DNA of 64,000 nucleotides from Oligoflexus tunisiensis (GCF_001748245.1 NZ_BDFO01000001.1:111740-175739), one strand, 5' to 3'; numbered from the stretch's first letter, positions 8,966 through 17,990 are shown. Numbers and translations are program-made. The notes: generated by a model not told the origin, from the letters alone.

Positions 8966-10066
8966 ATGCGCAATCAAAAATCGACGATTATCGCGGAAGC
9001 TGGGGTGAACCACAACGGTAGTATTGAGCTGGCGGAAAAGTTGGTGGAAGTCGCCGTCGCAAGTGGGGCAGATATCGTAAAATTCCAGACTTTTAAAGCA
9101 GACAATATTGTTACCAAGCAGGCTCACAAGGCTCAATATCAAAAAAAGGCGACTGGTAGCGAGGAAACTCAATATGAGATGCTTAAGAAGCTGGAATTGA
9201 ACCGTGAAGACCACTTTTATCTAGCTAGTCTGTGCAAAGCTTCAAATATTGAGTTTCTTTCGACAGCGTTCGATGCAGACAGCGTTTCATTCCTAGTTAA
9301 CGAAATTGGGATAAAGCGTATCAAAGTCCCTTCGGGAGAGATAACTAACGCTCCTCTACTTTTGCATATGGCTCGGTTCGGTCTACCGATAATCATATCA
9401 ACAGGAATGGCAACTCTTGGAGAAATTGAACAGGCATTAGGTGTCCTTGCATTTGGTCTGCTGAATTCGTCTACGTCACGACCTTCCCCAGGCGATTTGC
9501 TGGAAGCCTACGTATCGGACGAAGGATTTGAAGTACTGCAAAAGAACGTTACGATTATGCAATGTACTTCAGAGTATCCAGCAGCGCCTTCTGTGGCTCG
9601 CCTCAGTTTAATGCCGCAAATGGGTCAAATATTTGGCCTTAACTATGGATATTCCGATCATACAGAAGGCTTGGCTGTGTCGATGGCTGCGCGAGCCTTG
9701 GGTGCGATTGTCATCGAAAAGCATTTCACTCTGGATAAGGAAATGAAAGGACCAGATCATCGCGCGTCCCTAAACCCTGGCGAATTGAAGGATTTGGTTT
9801 GCGGTATTCGCGATGTAGAAGCAGCTCTGTCTGGTAACCGCAAAGTGCCATCCCAAGCCGAGATGATGAATAGACACGCGGCGCGGCGTAGTATTGTCGC
9901 CGCGCAGGATATTTCAGTTGGTGAATGTTTTACTCCTGAAAATTTAACTTTAAAGCGTCCTGGCACGGGAGTTAGCCCTTATCGCTATTGGCAGCTTTTG
10001 GATAAAATGAGTCGCTCCTCCATTGCCCAGGACGAAGTTCTTGGTGAAGCAGAAGATTTTCTATGA
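8966..10066 (+). CDS. legI: N-acetylneuraminate/legionaminate synthase family protein (LegI)
   Basis: NeuB-family synthase. It condenses phosphoenolpyruvate with a six-carbon amino sugar to form a nine-carbon 2-keto-3-deoxy acid. Domains: TIM barrel (about residues 1-290) with IIAEAGVNHNG, GADIVKFQTF, KVPSGEI, STGMAT and YSDHTEG, then a C-terminal SAF/antifreeze-like domain (about 305-366, with ARRSIVAAQDI). Length, 366 residues, is slightly above NeuB. A GAAGGA ribosome site precedes the ATG. Upstream legG supplies the substrate. Sequence alone does not separate legionaminate from neuraminate synthases; the neighbourhood argues for legionaminate. Confidence 0.9.
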   Translation: MRNQKSTIIAEAGVNHNGSIELAEKLVEVAVASGADIVKFQTFKADNIVTKQAHKAQYQKKATGSEETQYEMLKKLELNREDHFYLASLCKASNIEFLSTAFDADSVSFLVNEIGIKRIKVPSGEITNAPLLLHMARFGLPIIISTGMATLGEIEQALGVLAFGLLNSSTSRPSPGDLLEAYVSDEGFEVLQKNVTIMQCTSEYPAAPSVARLSLMPQMGQIFGLNYGYSDHTEGLAVSMAARALGAIVIEKHFTLDKEMKGPDHRASLNPGELKDLVCGIRDVEAALSGNRKVPSQAEMMNRHAARRSIVAAQDISVGECFTPENLTLKRPGTGVSPYRYWQLLDKMSRSSIAQDEVLGEAEDFL

Positions 10067-10698
10067 GACTTTTTGTTATTGGACATGGGGGGCACGCGAA
10101 AGTGGTGGCTGAAGCAGCTCGGCTGCTCGGTTATAGTGTTACCTTCATCATCCACGAGACGCAAAAATTACCAACCGATGGTGACGTCATTGAGGAGACC
10201 TTCCTTCACAAACATCCGCAGATTTTGATGGAGGCTGATGCCGGTATCATTCTGGGTGTGGGGTCAGTTGGGTATCCGGAAATTCGTCGCAAAGTAATCG
10301 AGAAATTCCATGTTTTCAGGAGTCGATTCGTTTCGGTTGTTCATCCGCGCGCTTATATTGCTCCATCAGCCTTGCTGAATCCTGGAGTGTTCGTTGCCAT
10401 GGGTGCTTTGGTGGGTACTTCCGCGAGGATCGAGCCGCATGCCATCGTAAACAGTGGTTCTATCGTAGACCACGACTGTCATATCCATCAAGGCGTCCAT
10501 ATAGCGCCAGGATCGACTTTATCAGGAAACGTATCTATTGGCGAGTGGACTCATATTGGTATTGGCGCGAAAGTTATCCAGGGTATTCAAATTGCAGCCT
10601 CTGTTGTGGTTGGTGCAGGGGCAGTCGTCACCAGACCTATTGATGTGGAGTCATCCACGTGGTGGGGTGTACCAGCCAAACTACAAAAGCGTTTATGA
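10063..10698 (+). CDS. legH: Sugar N-acetyltransferase (LegH/PglD/NeuD family)
   Basis: Left-handed beta-helix acetyltransferase with an N-terminal Rossmann-like part (VIGHGGHAKVVAEAA) and hexapeptide repeats from about residue 95 to 200 (NPGVFVAMGALVG, NSGSIVDHDCHI, APGSTLSGNVSIG). The His in DHDCHIHQGVHIAPG fits the general base of PglD/NeuD proteins. In this pathway LegH acetylates the C4 amino group using acetyl-CoA. It overlaps legI by 4 nt. A NeuD-type O-acetyltransferase is the alternative, but no other candidate for the LegH step is present in the operon. Confidence 0.85.
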   Translation: MRLFVIGHGGHAKVVAEAARLLGYSVTFIIHETQKLPTDGDVIEETFLHKHPQILMEADAGIILGVGSVGYPEIRRKVIEKFHVFRSRFVSVVHPRAYIAPSALLNPGVFVAMGALVGTSARIEPHAIVNSGSIVDHDCHIHQGVHIAPGSTLSGNVSIGEWTHIGIGAKVIQGIQIAASVVVGAGAVVTRPIDVESSTWWGVPAKLQKRL

Positions 10699-10719
10699 TT
10701 CACGAACTTTGGAAGGCCT

Positions 10720-11505
10720 ATGAATATTGATCTAAGCAACAAGGTCATAGTATACACTGGTGCAGCTGGACTTATTGGTTCAGCAGCTTGTCGAAAAATG
10801 TACGATGCAGGGGCCTCTCTAGCATTAATTGATACAAATGGTGAGAGCTTAGAGAATCTTTCCTATTCACTGGACAGATCCTCATCTCCATCGCGCTTAC
10901 AGCTTCTCAGCGATTGTGATCTGCTATCCGAGCAGGATGTAGATAAGGCTATCCAAACTATTGTTGATCGCTTTGGTCATATTGATTGCTTAATCAATTG
11001 CCATTATCCCCGAACAACGGATTGGGGTGCAATATTCGAAGATATTGACATCAATTCTTTTCGTAAAAACATTGATGCACATCTCAATAGCTATTTTCTC
11101 ATGTGTCAAAGATTTTCGAAGCACATGATGAAACAGGGTTATGGGAACATAATCAATTTCAGTTCGATTTATGGAATGACTGGCCCCGATTTTTCTGTCT
11201 ATGAGGGCTCCGAAATGACCATGCCTGCAGGCTATGCAGCTATAAAAGGAGGCATTTCGAATTTGACTAGGTATTTATCGTCCTATTTGGGCCCACATGG
11301 AATTCGAGTGAATGCTATTTGCCCCGGTGGTGTCCGGAATGGTCAGGCTCCTACCTTTGTCGAACGGTATAGCAATAAGGTCCCGATGAGAAGAATGGCA
11401 GAGGTTGATGATGTGGTAGGTCCATTGCTTTTTCTCGTTTCTGATCTGTCTTCATATGTTAGCGGAGTCAATCTCCCAGTTGATGGCGGATGGCTTGCAA
11501 TATAA
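10720..11505 (+). CDS. Short-chain dehydrogenase, PtmA-like
   Basis: Classical SDR of 261 residues. The cofactor motif is TGAAGLIGSAA, the catalytic Ser is in INFSSIYGM, Tyr-x-x-x-Lys is in GYAAIKGGISN, and the C-terminal YVSGVNLPVDGGW is characteristic. It resembles PtmA, an oxidoreductase that recurs in Campylobacter-type legionaminic and flagellin-glycosylation loci. Its exact reaction is not clear to me. A TGGAAGG ribosome site precedes the ATG. It follows legH by 21 nt and precedes a Gfo/Idh gene. Confidence 0.78.
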   Translation: MNIDLSNKVIVYTGAAGLIGSAACRKMYDAGASLALIDTNGESLENLSYSLDRSSSPSRLQLLSDCDLLSEQDVDKAIQTIVDRFGHIDCLINCHYPRTTDWGAIFEDIDINSFRKNIDAHLNSYFLMCQRFSKHMMKQGYGNIINFSSIYGMTGPDFSVYEGSEMTMPAGYAAIKGGISNLTRYLSSYLGPHGIRVNAICPGGVRNGQAPTFVERYSNKVPMRRMAEVDDVVGPLLFLVSDLSSYVSGVNLPVDGGWLAI

Positions 11506-11525
11506 ATGTTAACGAAGGACTTGTC

Positions 11526-12533
11526 ATGCATGGAATAGTTTTCGGGCTCGGATCAATGGGGAAACGTCGTATCCGCTGTCTCAGTGAATTGGGATTTACC
11601 GATATCATTGGATTGGATCCTCGTGAGGATCGTCGTGCAGAGGTTGAGAAAAATTACAGAGTGAAAACTGTAAGTTCTTTGTCCGAATTGGATCTCTCCG
11701 GATTTCAATATGCGATAATCTCAACACCTCCTCATATGCATGAAGAATATATGAAGATTTGTGTAGAAGCCGGTATTCACTTTTTTGTTGAGGCGAGTGT
11801 GATAGACGGTTCGCTTGGCCAGATTGGTGAAGCAGCCGATAGAAAAGGATTGGTCGCGGCTCCTTCTGCAACATTGCTTTTCCATCCCGCGATTCAGAAG
11901 ATTATTGAGACGGTTTCAAGTGGCAAGCTAGGACGCATTACTAATTATATCTACCACAGCGGCCAATACCTACCTGACTGGCACCCGTATGAACATGTCC
12001 AAGACTATTACGTCTCACGTCGTGAAACAGGTGGGGCCAGAGAGATTGTTCCTTTCGAGCTATCATGGCTTGTAAAATGCTTTGGCTGGCCGAAAGCTGT
12101 CTCGGCTGAAGTTCTGAAAACTAGTTCTATCCCAGGTGCTGAGGACATCGATGATACCTTCACATTCCTGATCCTGCACGATGGAATTATCGGAACTATG
12201 GTTGTGGATGTCATTTCCCGTTTTGCAACACGGCAAATGACCATTGTTGGAACTGAGGCGCAACTGACATGGGACTGGAACGACAGTGCGATCAAAGTGT
12301 ATTATGGTCGAGAACAAAGGTGGGAAGTCTTGGACTATCCTCGTTATCAAGCAGCAAGCGGCTACAATCAGAATATCTCCGAACGCATGTATGTTGAGGA
12401 AGTCAACGAGTTTCTTCAATCCTGCCTGAAAGCAGCTAAGTTCCGCAACACGCTGCGGGAAGATCAAAAGGTATTGTCCATCTTAAGGGGTATCGAAGAG
12501 TCGGCCTATAGAGGAGCAAGGGTATCCTTATGA
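11526..12533 (+). CDS. Gfo/Idh/MocA-family oxidoreductase (first of three)
   Basis: NAD(P)-dependent sugar oxidoreductase fold, 335 residues. The N-terminal Rossmann motif is GLGSMGKRRIRCL. A position normally holding EKP reads VEASVID, so the usual catalytic Lys of Gfo/Idh enzymes appears replaced. The frame opens at 11490, but a GAAGGA site sits just upstream of the ATG at 11526, which also avoids overlap with the SDR gene. It ends in an ATGA overlap with the cytidylyltransferase. The substrate is unknown; a sugar or sugar nucleotide of the nonulosonate pathway is likely. Confidence 0.75.
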   Translation: MHGIVFGLGSMGKRRIRCLSELGFTDIIGLDPREDRRAEVEKNYRVKTVSSLSELDLSGFQYAIISTPPHMHEEYMKICVEAGIHFFVEASVIDGSLGQIGEAADRKGLVAAPSATLLFHPAIQKIIETVSSGKLGRITNYIYHSGQYLPDWHPYEHVQDYYVSRRETGGAREIVPFELSWLVKCFGWPKAVSAEVLKTSSIPGAEDIDDTFTFLILHDGIIGTMVVDVISRFATRQMTIVGTEAQLTWDWNDSAIKVYYGREQRWEVLDYPRYQAASGYNQNISERMYVEEVNEFLQSCLKAAKFRNTLREDQKVLSILRGIEESAYRGARVSL

Positions 12534-13315
12534 CCGTAATTTGCGCAATTCCCGTTCGTCTTGGGTCAAAACGTCTTAGGCGTAAGCATCTCATCGAAGC
12601 CCATGGTAAGACTTTTCTGGAGTGGCTTGTTCTGCGTCTGGTAACCCAGCAGAAAGTACTTGGTGCAAACTGTCGATATGTTATTGCCTCAACAATTGAA
12701 GAAGAAAATGCAATCCTAAAAGATATAGCTACGGATCTTAAGATTGATGTTTTTTTCGGGGATTCGAATAATATTCCTCGGCGGTTATCCCAAGCTATCG
12801 ATCATTTCGATGCCAGTGGTGTAATCTGTGTCGATGGAGACGATATCGCTTGTTCTCCACATGCAGTTTCCGTCGTGGAAGCTGGTCTACAGAAAGGTGA
12901 GAACTATCTAAAGACCTGTGGACTACCGCTTGGAATGAATGTCGCGGGGTTTTCTCGAATTTTTCTAAACTCCCAGCTTCAGAACTACGGCTTGAAGGTT
13001 TTGGAAACAGGATGGAGTCGAATTTTCGACGATAGCATAGTGCAGACGGTGGATCTGGTTCATACCGTACCTGCAGCACCTGTAGACTTGCGGTTCACTC
13101 TTGACTATGAAGAGGATGCCCGCTTCTTCAAAGCAATTATCAATGAATTAGGCGTCGGGTTCCTTACCGCGAATGACGCCGAAATAGTTCGCTGTGTAAT
13201 CGAGAAGAGACTTTACGAACTTGTCGATGGTACGGACTCTAAATACTGGGAAAATTTCTTGAATCAACTGGATCAGGAAGACTCAAGTGCAGAGGGAAGT
13301 CATGCAAGAAAATAA
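12530..13315 (+). CDS. Cytidylyltransferase-like protein, candidate CMP-nonulosonate synthetase (SpsF/COG1861-like)
   Basis: Nucleotidyltransferase of 261 residues. The N-terminal loop IPVRLGSKRLRRKHL resembles SpsF and KdsB proteins (R-x-GS-x-RL) rather than the R-GGSKGIP loop of NeuA/LegF. It is the only candidate in the operon for activating the nonulosonic acid with CTP. ICVDGDDIACSP gives acidic metal-binding residues, and PVDLRFTLDYEEDARFF resembles the C-terminal motif of SpsF-type enzymes. It is coupled by ATGA to the upstream oxidoreductase and overlaps the aminotransferase by 14 nt. Activity on legionaminate is inferred from position; another acidic sugar is possible. Confidence 0.65.
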   Translation: MTVICAIPVRLGSKRLRRKHLIEAHGKTFLEWLVLRLVTQQKVLGANCRYVIASTIEEENAILKDIATDLKIDVFFGDSNNIPRRLSQAIDHFDASGVICVDGDDIACSPHAVSVVEAGLQKGENYLKTCGLPLGMNVAGFSRIFLNSQLQNYGLKVLETGWSRIFDDSIVQTVDLVHTVPAAPVDLRFTLDYEEDARFFKAIINELGVGFLTANDAEIVRCVIEKRLYELVDGTDSKYWENFLNQLDQEDSSAEGSHARK

Positions 13316-14606
13316 CAGCATTCTGAACCAAGAGGCTCACCGATATATTCCAGGTGGAGCCCATACTTACTCACGGGGTGACGATCAGTTCCCCGAAAAT
13401 GCTCCAAAGGTCCTCCACCGCGGGAGCGGTGCCTATGTTTGGGATGTAGATAACAGGAGATTCCTTGATTATGGCATGGCTTTACGAAGCATCACAATTG
13501 GTTACGACTATGATAGAGTTTCGGAAGCAGCCATTCAGGAGATTCGTAAGGGAAACAACCTCACTCGCGCAACAGAAACAGAAGTCCTAGCTGCAAAGGA
13601 ATTCTGCGAGACGATTCCTGGCTGCGATATGGTTAAATTTGCTAAAAATGGATCCAATGCTGTATCCGCCGCTGTGAAACTCGCCCGAGCGTATACAGGA
13701 AAAAACTATATATTGCGTTGCGGGCAGCACCCTTTTTTCTCCTTTGATGACTGGTTTATCGGTGACACTGAAGTCAGTCGTGGAGTTCCAGAGAGTAGTA
13801 GAAATTTTACTCTTCGATTCAACTTCAACGATATCTCTTCTGTCAAAGCTGCTTTCGCGCAATATGGTAACCAAATCGCGTGTGTTATCCTGGAGCCGGC
13901 GACAAGTGTTGAGCCAATGCAGGGTTTTCTTAGTGAACTCATCGCAGTAGCTCACCAGAACAAAAGCTTGGTAATTCTTGACGAAATGATTACGGGATTT
14001 CGTTGGTCACTGAAGGGTGCTTCGGACTACTACGGCGTAATGCCAGATTTGAAAACTTTTGGTAAAGGCATGGCCAATGGCTTTTCAGTAGCAGCTGTTG
14101 CTGGGCGTCGAGACATTATGGAAATTGGCGGCATTCATCACGACCAGGAGAGGGTTTTCCTTGTTTCGACTACTCACGGTGCCGAAATGTGTGGTCTGGG
14201 AGCGTTTAGAGAAACCTTGCGAGTGTACAAAGAATTGGACGTGACAAGCCATCTTTGGAACCAGGGTGAACGCCTGAAAAGAGGCCTTAATGGAGTTGCT
14301 AGGGATTTGGGAATTAGCGAGCAATTTTCTGTAGAAGGTCCGGCGTGTAGTCCGGCCTACTTGGTAAAGGATGCGGATGGCGCAGTTTCAATGTCGCTTC
14401 GCACTCTTTTTATGCAGGAGATGGTTAAGAATGGTGTGCTTATGCCTTGGATTGCTCTGAGCCTTTCGCACGGAGAAGAGGAAATCGACATGACAATCGC
14501 AGCAGCTGAGAAATCCCTGAGAGTTGTTAAAAACGCTTTGGAGAGCGGCACAGATCAGTTCCTCATTGGCAAAGCAGTCAAACCCGTATTTAGAAAGTAC
14601 AACTGA
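13302..14606 (+). CDS. Class III PLP aminotransferase (glutamate-1-semialdehyde aminomutase-like)
   Basis: Fold-type I aminotransferase of class III, 434 residues. The N-terminal YIPGGAHTYSRGDDQFP is typical of HemL-like sugar-locus enzymes. The PLP-binding Asp is in LVILDEMITGFRW, and the Schiff-base Lys is in LKTFGKGMANGFSVAA. An in-frame GTG at 13287 exists, but AGAGGG sits ahead of the ATG at 13302. Location beside a cytidylyltransferase and oxidoreductases argues for amination of a sugar rather than tetrapyrrole synthesis. No further amination is needed for legionaminic acid itself, so this gene suggests an extra modification or a second sugar. Confidence 0.8.
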   Translation: MQENNSILNQEAHRYIPGGAHTYSRGDDQFPENAPKVLHRGSGAYVWDVDNRRFLDYGMALRSITIGYDYDRVSEAAIQEIRKGNNLTRATETEVLAAKEFCETIPGCDMVKFAKNGSNAVSAAVKLARAYTGKNYILRCGQHPFFSFDDWFIGDTEVSRGVPESSRNFTLRFNFNDISSVKAAFAQYGNQIACVILEPATSVEPMQGFLSELIAVAHQNKSLVILDEMITGFRWSLKGASDYYGVMPDLKTFGKGMANGFSVAAVAGRRDIMEIGGIHHDQERVFLVSTTHGAEMCGLGAFRETLRVYKELDVTSHLWNQGERLKRGLNGVARDLGISEQFSVEGPACSPAYLVKDADGAVSMSLRTLFMQEMVKNGVLMPWIALSLSHGEEEIDMTIAAAEKSLRVVKNALESGTDQFLIGKAVKPVFRKYN

Positions 14607-14615
14607 GAGCTTCAA

Positions 14616-15584
14616 ATGAAAAATATCGCAGTTGTCGGATGTGGTATGCTAGGCTCTCGACACTTACAGTCTTTGGTAGATTTATCAGGTAGCTGCAAGC
14701 TATTTGCTCTGGACTCGTACGAACCTTCTTTGCAAAGGTGCCGCAGCATTCTTGAAGATTCCCCAAAGCATGGCGTGCCAGTTTCTTACATACATAGAGT
14801 TGAAGATTTGCCAAGGCAACTGGACTTGGTTGTAGTGGCAACAAATGCAGATATCCGGGCCGGCGTTGTCCGGTCCCTTCTCGATCATGCCCATGTTGAG
14901 TTTCTGATACTTGAAAAAATTCTTTTTCAATCTGTTCATGAATACTACGACATAGGCGCGCGCATAGAAAAAGCCGGGGCAAAATGCTTTGTCAACTGCC
15001 CACGCCGTATGTACCCATTCTATCAAGAACTTTTCAAAAATTTCGCTTCAGATCCATTGCAAAAAGTCTCCGTAAAAGGCAAAGGTTGGGGGTTAGCCTG
15101 CAACGGGATTCACTTCATAGATTTGATGGCCTATCTAGGTCGAACCAGCCTTAAAAAAATACATGGCGACCAGCTCCATGCGGGATTCATTGAATCCAAG
15201 AGAACTGGTTTTTTGGAAGTCAACGGTTCTTTAGGTATTGAGTATGAATCTGGCATGCAGTTGACAATAGCTTGCGAAGATTCACTTCAAGCGGACCTTG
15301 AAATCGACATACAGGCTACGCATTCACACTGGTCTATTGTCGAGTCTCAGGGTCTTTGCAAAGTGAAGCGGCAAGGCCAGGAACAGGAGGAACTTGTCAG
15401 GTTTCAGACCTTGTATCAGAGTCAGCTTAGTAAGAAATTCGCTGAAGACCTGTTGACTCGCGATACCTGCGAGTTGACCAGTTATGCTGAGTCCACTAGC
15501 TTGCATCTGTCGTTTATCGAGGCTCTCATGCAACATTTTACTCAATTTTCAACTGAGGCCCTTGACCGATGTCCAATAACATAA
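14616..15584 (+). CDS. Gfo/Idh/MocA-family oxidoreductase (second of three)
   Basis: 322-residue protein with the N-terminal dinucleotide-binding motif VVGCGMLGSRHLQSL and a region ILEKILF where the family usually has EKP. NGIHFIDLMAYLG corresponds to the conserved GxHxxD segment of the C-terminal domain. It probably oxidises or reduces a sugar hydroxyl or ketone, as partner of the aminotransferase just upstream (9 nt away). It overlaps the next Gfo/Idh gene by 16 nt. The substrate cannot be read from the sequence. Confidence 0.75.
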   Translation: MKNIAVVGCGMLGSRHLQSLVDLSGSCKLFALDSYEPSLQRCRSILEDSPKHGVPVSYIHRVEDLPRQLDLVVVATNADIRAGVVRSLLDHAHVEFLILEKILFQSVHEYYDIGARIEKAGAKCFVNCPRRMYPFYQELFKNFASDPLQKVSVKGKGWGLACNGIHFIDLMAYLGRTSLKKIHGDQLHAGFIESKRTGFLEVNGSLGIEYESGMQLTIACEDSLQADLEIDIQATHSHWSIVESQGLCKVKRQGQEQEELVRFQTLYQSQLSKKFAEDLLTRDTCELTSYAESTSLHLSFIEALMQHFTQFSTEALDRCPIT

Positions 15585-16531
15585 ATCCCAACTCCCATAC
15601 CATCATCATGGGGGCTGGCATCATAGCCATTGAATATGCTCGTATCTTAAGAAAAATGGAAAAATCCTTCTCCGTGATAGGGCGAGGTGAAAAATCTGCC
15701 CGGGAGTTTCAAGCTGCGACCAACGTGGAACCCTACTTAGGACTAAGAGCCTTTCAAACGCACCACAAAAATGCGCCACCCAATGCAATTGTCAGTGTGA
15801 ATATTGACCAACTGGCTCCAGCTAGCGAAATGCTCCTGGAATGGGGTGTTAAGCGTCTTCTTGTTGAAAAGCCGGCAGGCTTGAATCACAACGACATCCG
15901 AGGCCTCGCCGCTCTTGCGGAGCGGCACGGAGCATCCTTGTATGTAGCGTATAATAGGCGTCATTATGTTTCAGTCCGGGCGGCCCGCCAGTTGATTGCT
16001 GAAGATGGAGGCGTTCAGTCTTTTCATTTTGAATTTACGGAGTGGACACATGAGATCGATAAACTTCCGTTATCTGAAACAGTGAAAAAGAACTGGTTTC
16101 TGGCTAATTCATCCCATGTTGTTGACTTAGCATTCTATCTTGGTGGTTTGCCTATTGAAATTCATTCTTTCATTAGTGGTCAGAATGAAATTTCCTGGCA
16201 CAACAAATCTGCAGTATTTGCAGGTGCCGGGCGTACCAAGCAAGGCGGTCTCTTTAGTTATCAGGCGAACTGGATTTCAGCAGGCCGTTGGAGTATCGAA
16301 GTGATGACCAGAAAGCGTCGATTCATTTTTCGACCTTTGGAAAAGTTGCAAGTGCAGATGCTGGGCTCCGTAGCGGTTTCCGATGTTGTTTTGGACGACA
16401 GCATTGATAAAGAATTCAAACCTGGTTTTTATAATCAGGTTGAAGAATTTTATAAAGAGTCTTCCCAGCTGTTGTCTATTCGGGAGCATATCGAACAGCT
16501 GAATTGGTTTGAAAAAATGGTTGCAGAGTAG
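15569..16531 (+). CDS. Gfo/Idh/MocA-family oxidoreductase (third of three)
   Basis: 320 residues. The Rossmann motif is IMGAGIIAIEYARIL. Unlike the other two copies it keeps the canonical catalytic Glu-Lys-Pro in LLVEKPAGLNHND. NSSHVVDLAFYLGG is the conserved HxxD segment. It overlaps the preceding gene by 16 nt and precedes the GT4 by 8 nt. Of the three oxidoreductases it is the most likely to have ordinary dehydrogenase activity. Confidence 0.77.
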   Translation: MSNNINPNSHTIIMGAGIIAIEYARILRKMEKSFSVIGRGEKSAREFQAATNVEPYLGLRAFQTHHKNAPPNAIVSVNIDQLAPASEMLLEWGVKRLLVEKPAGLNHNDIRGLAALAERHGASLYVAYNRRHYVSVRAARQLIAEDGGVQSFHFEFTEWTHEIDKLPLSETVKKNWFLANSSHVVDLAFYLGGLPIEIHSFISGQNEISWHNKSAVFAGAGRTKQGGLFSYQANWISAGRWSIEVMTRKRRFIFRPLEKLQVQMLGSVAVSDVVLDDSIDKEFKPGFYNQVEEFYKESSQLLSIREHIEQLNWFEKMVAE

Positions 16532-16539
16532 TCCGGACG

Positions 16540-17655
16540 ATGAATAAGCGTGTTTTGCTTATGATTACTAGGCCTGAAATTGGGGGAGCGACTCGGAACG
16601 TCCGAGATTTGGCTTTGAAACTCCATGGTAGTGGGTTCAAAGTGATGGCTCTCTCGAGCGAAAAGCAAGGCTGGCTAGTTGATGAGCTGTTGAAAAGCGG
16701 AATCCCCTACGTCCACAGCTCACTCTTTAAAGCCCGCATTGCGCCTTTATATGACATTCTGTTCGTCATGTGGCTCATAAGATTTTTACGGAAGCAAGAT
16801 ATTGATGTCTTGCATATACATAGTTCCAAAGCAGGGATTTTAGGTCGTATTGCAGGAAAACTTTCTGGCGTAAGGCGCATTATTTTCTCCGTGCATGGAG
16901 TAAGCTTTCAAAGACAAATTCCTCTACTGCCACGACTCTTATACATGATAGCCGAAAGGTTCGCGTACTGGATGTGCGATGCTATTGTTTGTGTTTCTGG
17001 TTTCGACTATGGACGTTATGTGGACCTCCTTGGCGATCCTCAAGGGAAAGTGCAAACAATACATAATGAGCTCTTAGACTTCACGCCGCAAGCGAGAGTC
17101 CCTAACATCATGCCTGTGTTTGGTTTTTTGGGAAGGCTTGCCTACCAAAAGGATCCCCAACTTTTTGTCCATTCTTTGATTCGCTTATATGAGTTGACTG
17201 GCATCTCCTTTTCAGCGGTTATCAAAGGAGGCGGTGAACTCCAAGAGGAACTCAAATGCCTCGTTCATAATAGCCGTTTGCATAATCGTATAAATTTTGA
17301 AGCTGAAGATGATCGTGTTTCAGAGTTTTTGGCACGAGTTGATGTCCTCGTGATGACGTCCAGGTTTGAAGGATATCCATATACTTTGCTGGAGGGGCGT
17401 GCTGCGGGTTGTTACCTTGTTGCTTCTGATGTTGGCGGTTGCAGGGAGATCATCAATGATGAATCTGTGGGCCTTCTTTTCACCCAGGGAAGCGTTGAAT
17501 CCTGTGCGCAGGCGCTCAAGAAATCTATTGGACAGCTAAAGCAGGATACTTTGTCTCAGCGTGGCAACGAGTATCAAACGTATTTTTTAGGGATTCTAAG
17601 ATGTTATGATATTGATTTGGGTGAACTCGGCTTAACTAATGAGGTGCATTTCTGA
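16540..17655 (+). CDS. GT4-family glycosyltransferase
   Basis: GT-B-fold glycosyltransferase of 371 residues. The N-terminal PEIGGATRNVRDLAL is the acceptor-domain glycine motif. The C-terminal donor domain contains FGFLGRLAYQKDP and VMTSRFEGYPYTLLEGRAAGC, the E-x7-E region typical of GT4. No signal or membrane segment is evident, so it acts at the inner face of the cytoplasmic membrane. As the last gene of the nonulosonate operon it may add a sugar next to the nonulosonate, but GT4 enzymes usually use UDP or GDP donors, so it is not an obvious CMP-nonulosonate transferase. Confidence 0.82.
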   Translation: MNKRVLLMITRPEIGGATRNVRDLALKLHGSGFKVMALSSEKQGWLVDELLKSGIPYVHSSLFKARIAPLYDILFVMWLIRFLRKQDIDVLHIHSSKAGILGRIAGKLSGVRRIIFSVHGVSFQRQIPLLPRLLYMIAERFAYWMCDAIVCVSGFDYGRYVDLLGDPQGKVQTIHNELLDFTPQARVPNIMPVFGFLGRLAYQKDPQLFVHSLIRLYELTGISFSAVIKGGGELQEELKCLVHNSRLHNRINFEAEDDRVSEFLARVDVLVMTSRFEGYPYTLLEGRAAGCYLVASDVGGCREIINDESVGLLFTQGSVESCAQALKKSIGQLKQDTLSQRGNEYQTYFLGILRCYDIDLGELGLTNEVHF

Positions 17656-17714
17656 TACTCGTACGGAATCGAATTCTTCAGTGCGCTATAATGTTAGCCC
17701 AGGGGGATTCGACC

Positions 17715-17990
17715 ATGACCACGACAGGGAAAAAGCCCAGACGATCTTTCACAGCTGAACAGAAGTTCGCCATGTTTCAGGAATTCCAGGCAATGGGCCT
17801 CAAAAAGGGACTCGATAAGCACGGAATATTCAGTGCACTCTACTATAAGTGGAAAAAGACAGCTTGAAGTCGGTATCCACGCCAGCCTTCGCAACGGCAA
17901 GCCCATAAAACCTGCGAGCCAGCGGGAACTTGAGCTATAGGTTCTCCAGCTCACCGAAGTCGTGTTAAACCAGTCCCTGGAACTGTGCGA
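17715..17990 (+). pseudogene. Transposase OrfA remnant
   Basis: An ATG at 17715 opens a 50-codon frame beginning MTTTGKKPRRSFTAEQKF, a helix-turn-helix OrfA start, which stops at 17867. The downstream +1 frame continues the same kind of protein (QLEVGIHASLRNGKPIKP) before further stops. It is the broken 5' part of an IS transposase gene. The sequence from here to 18166 holds nothing else that I can support. Confidence 0.6.
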
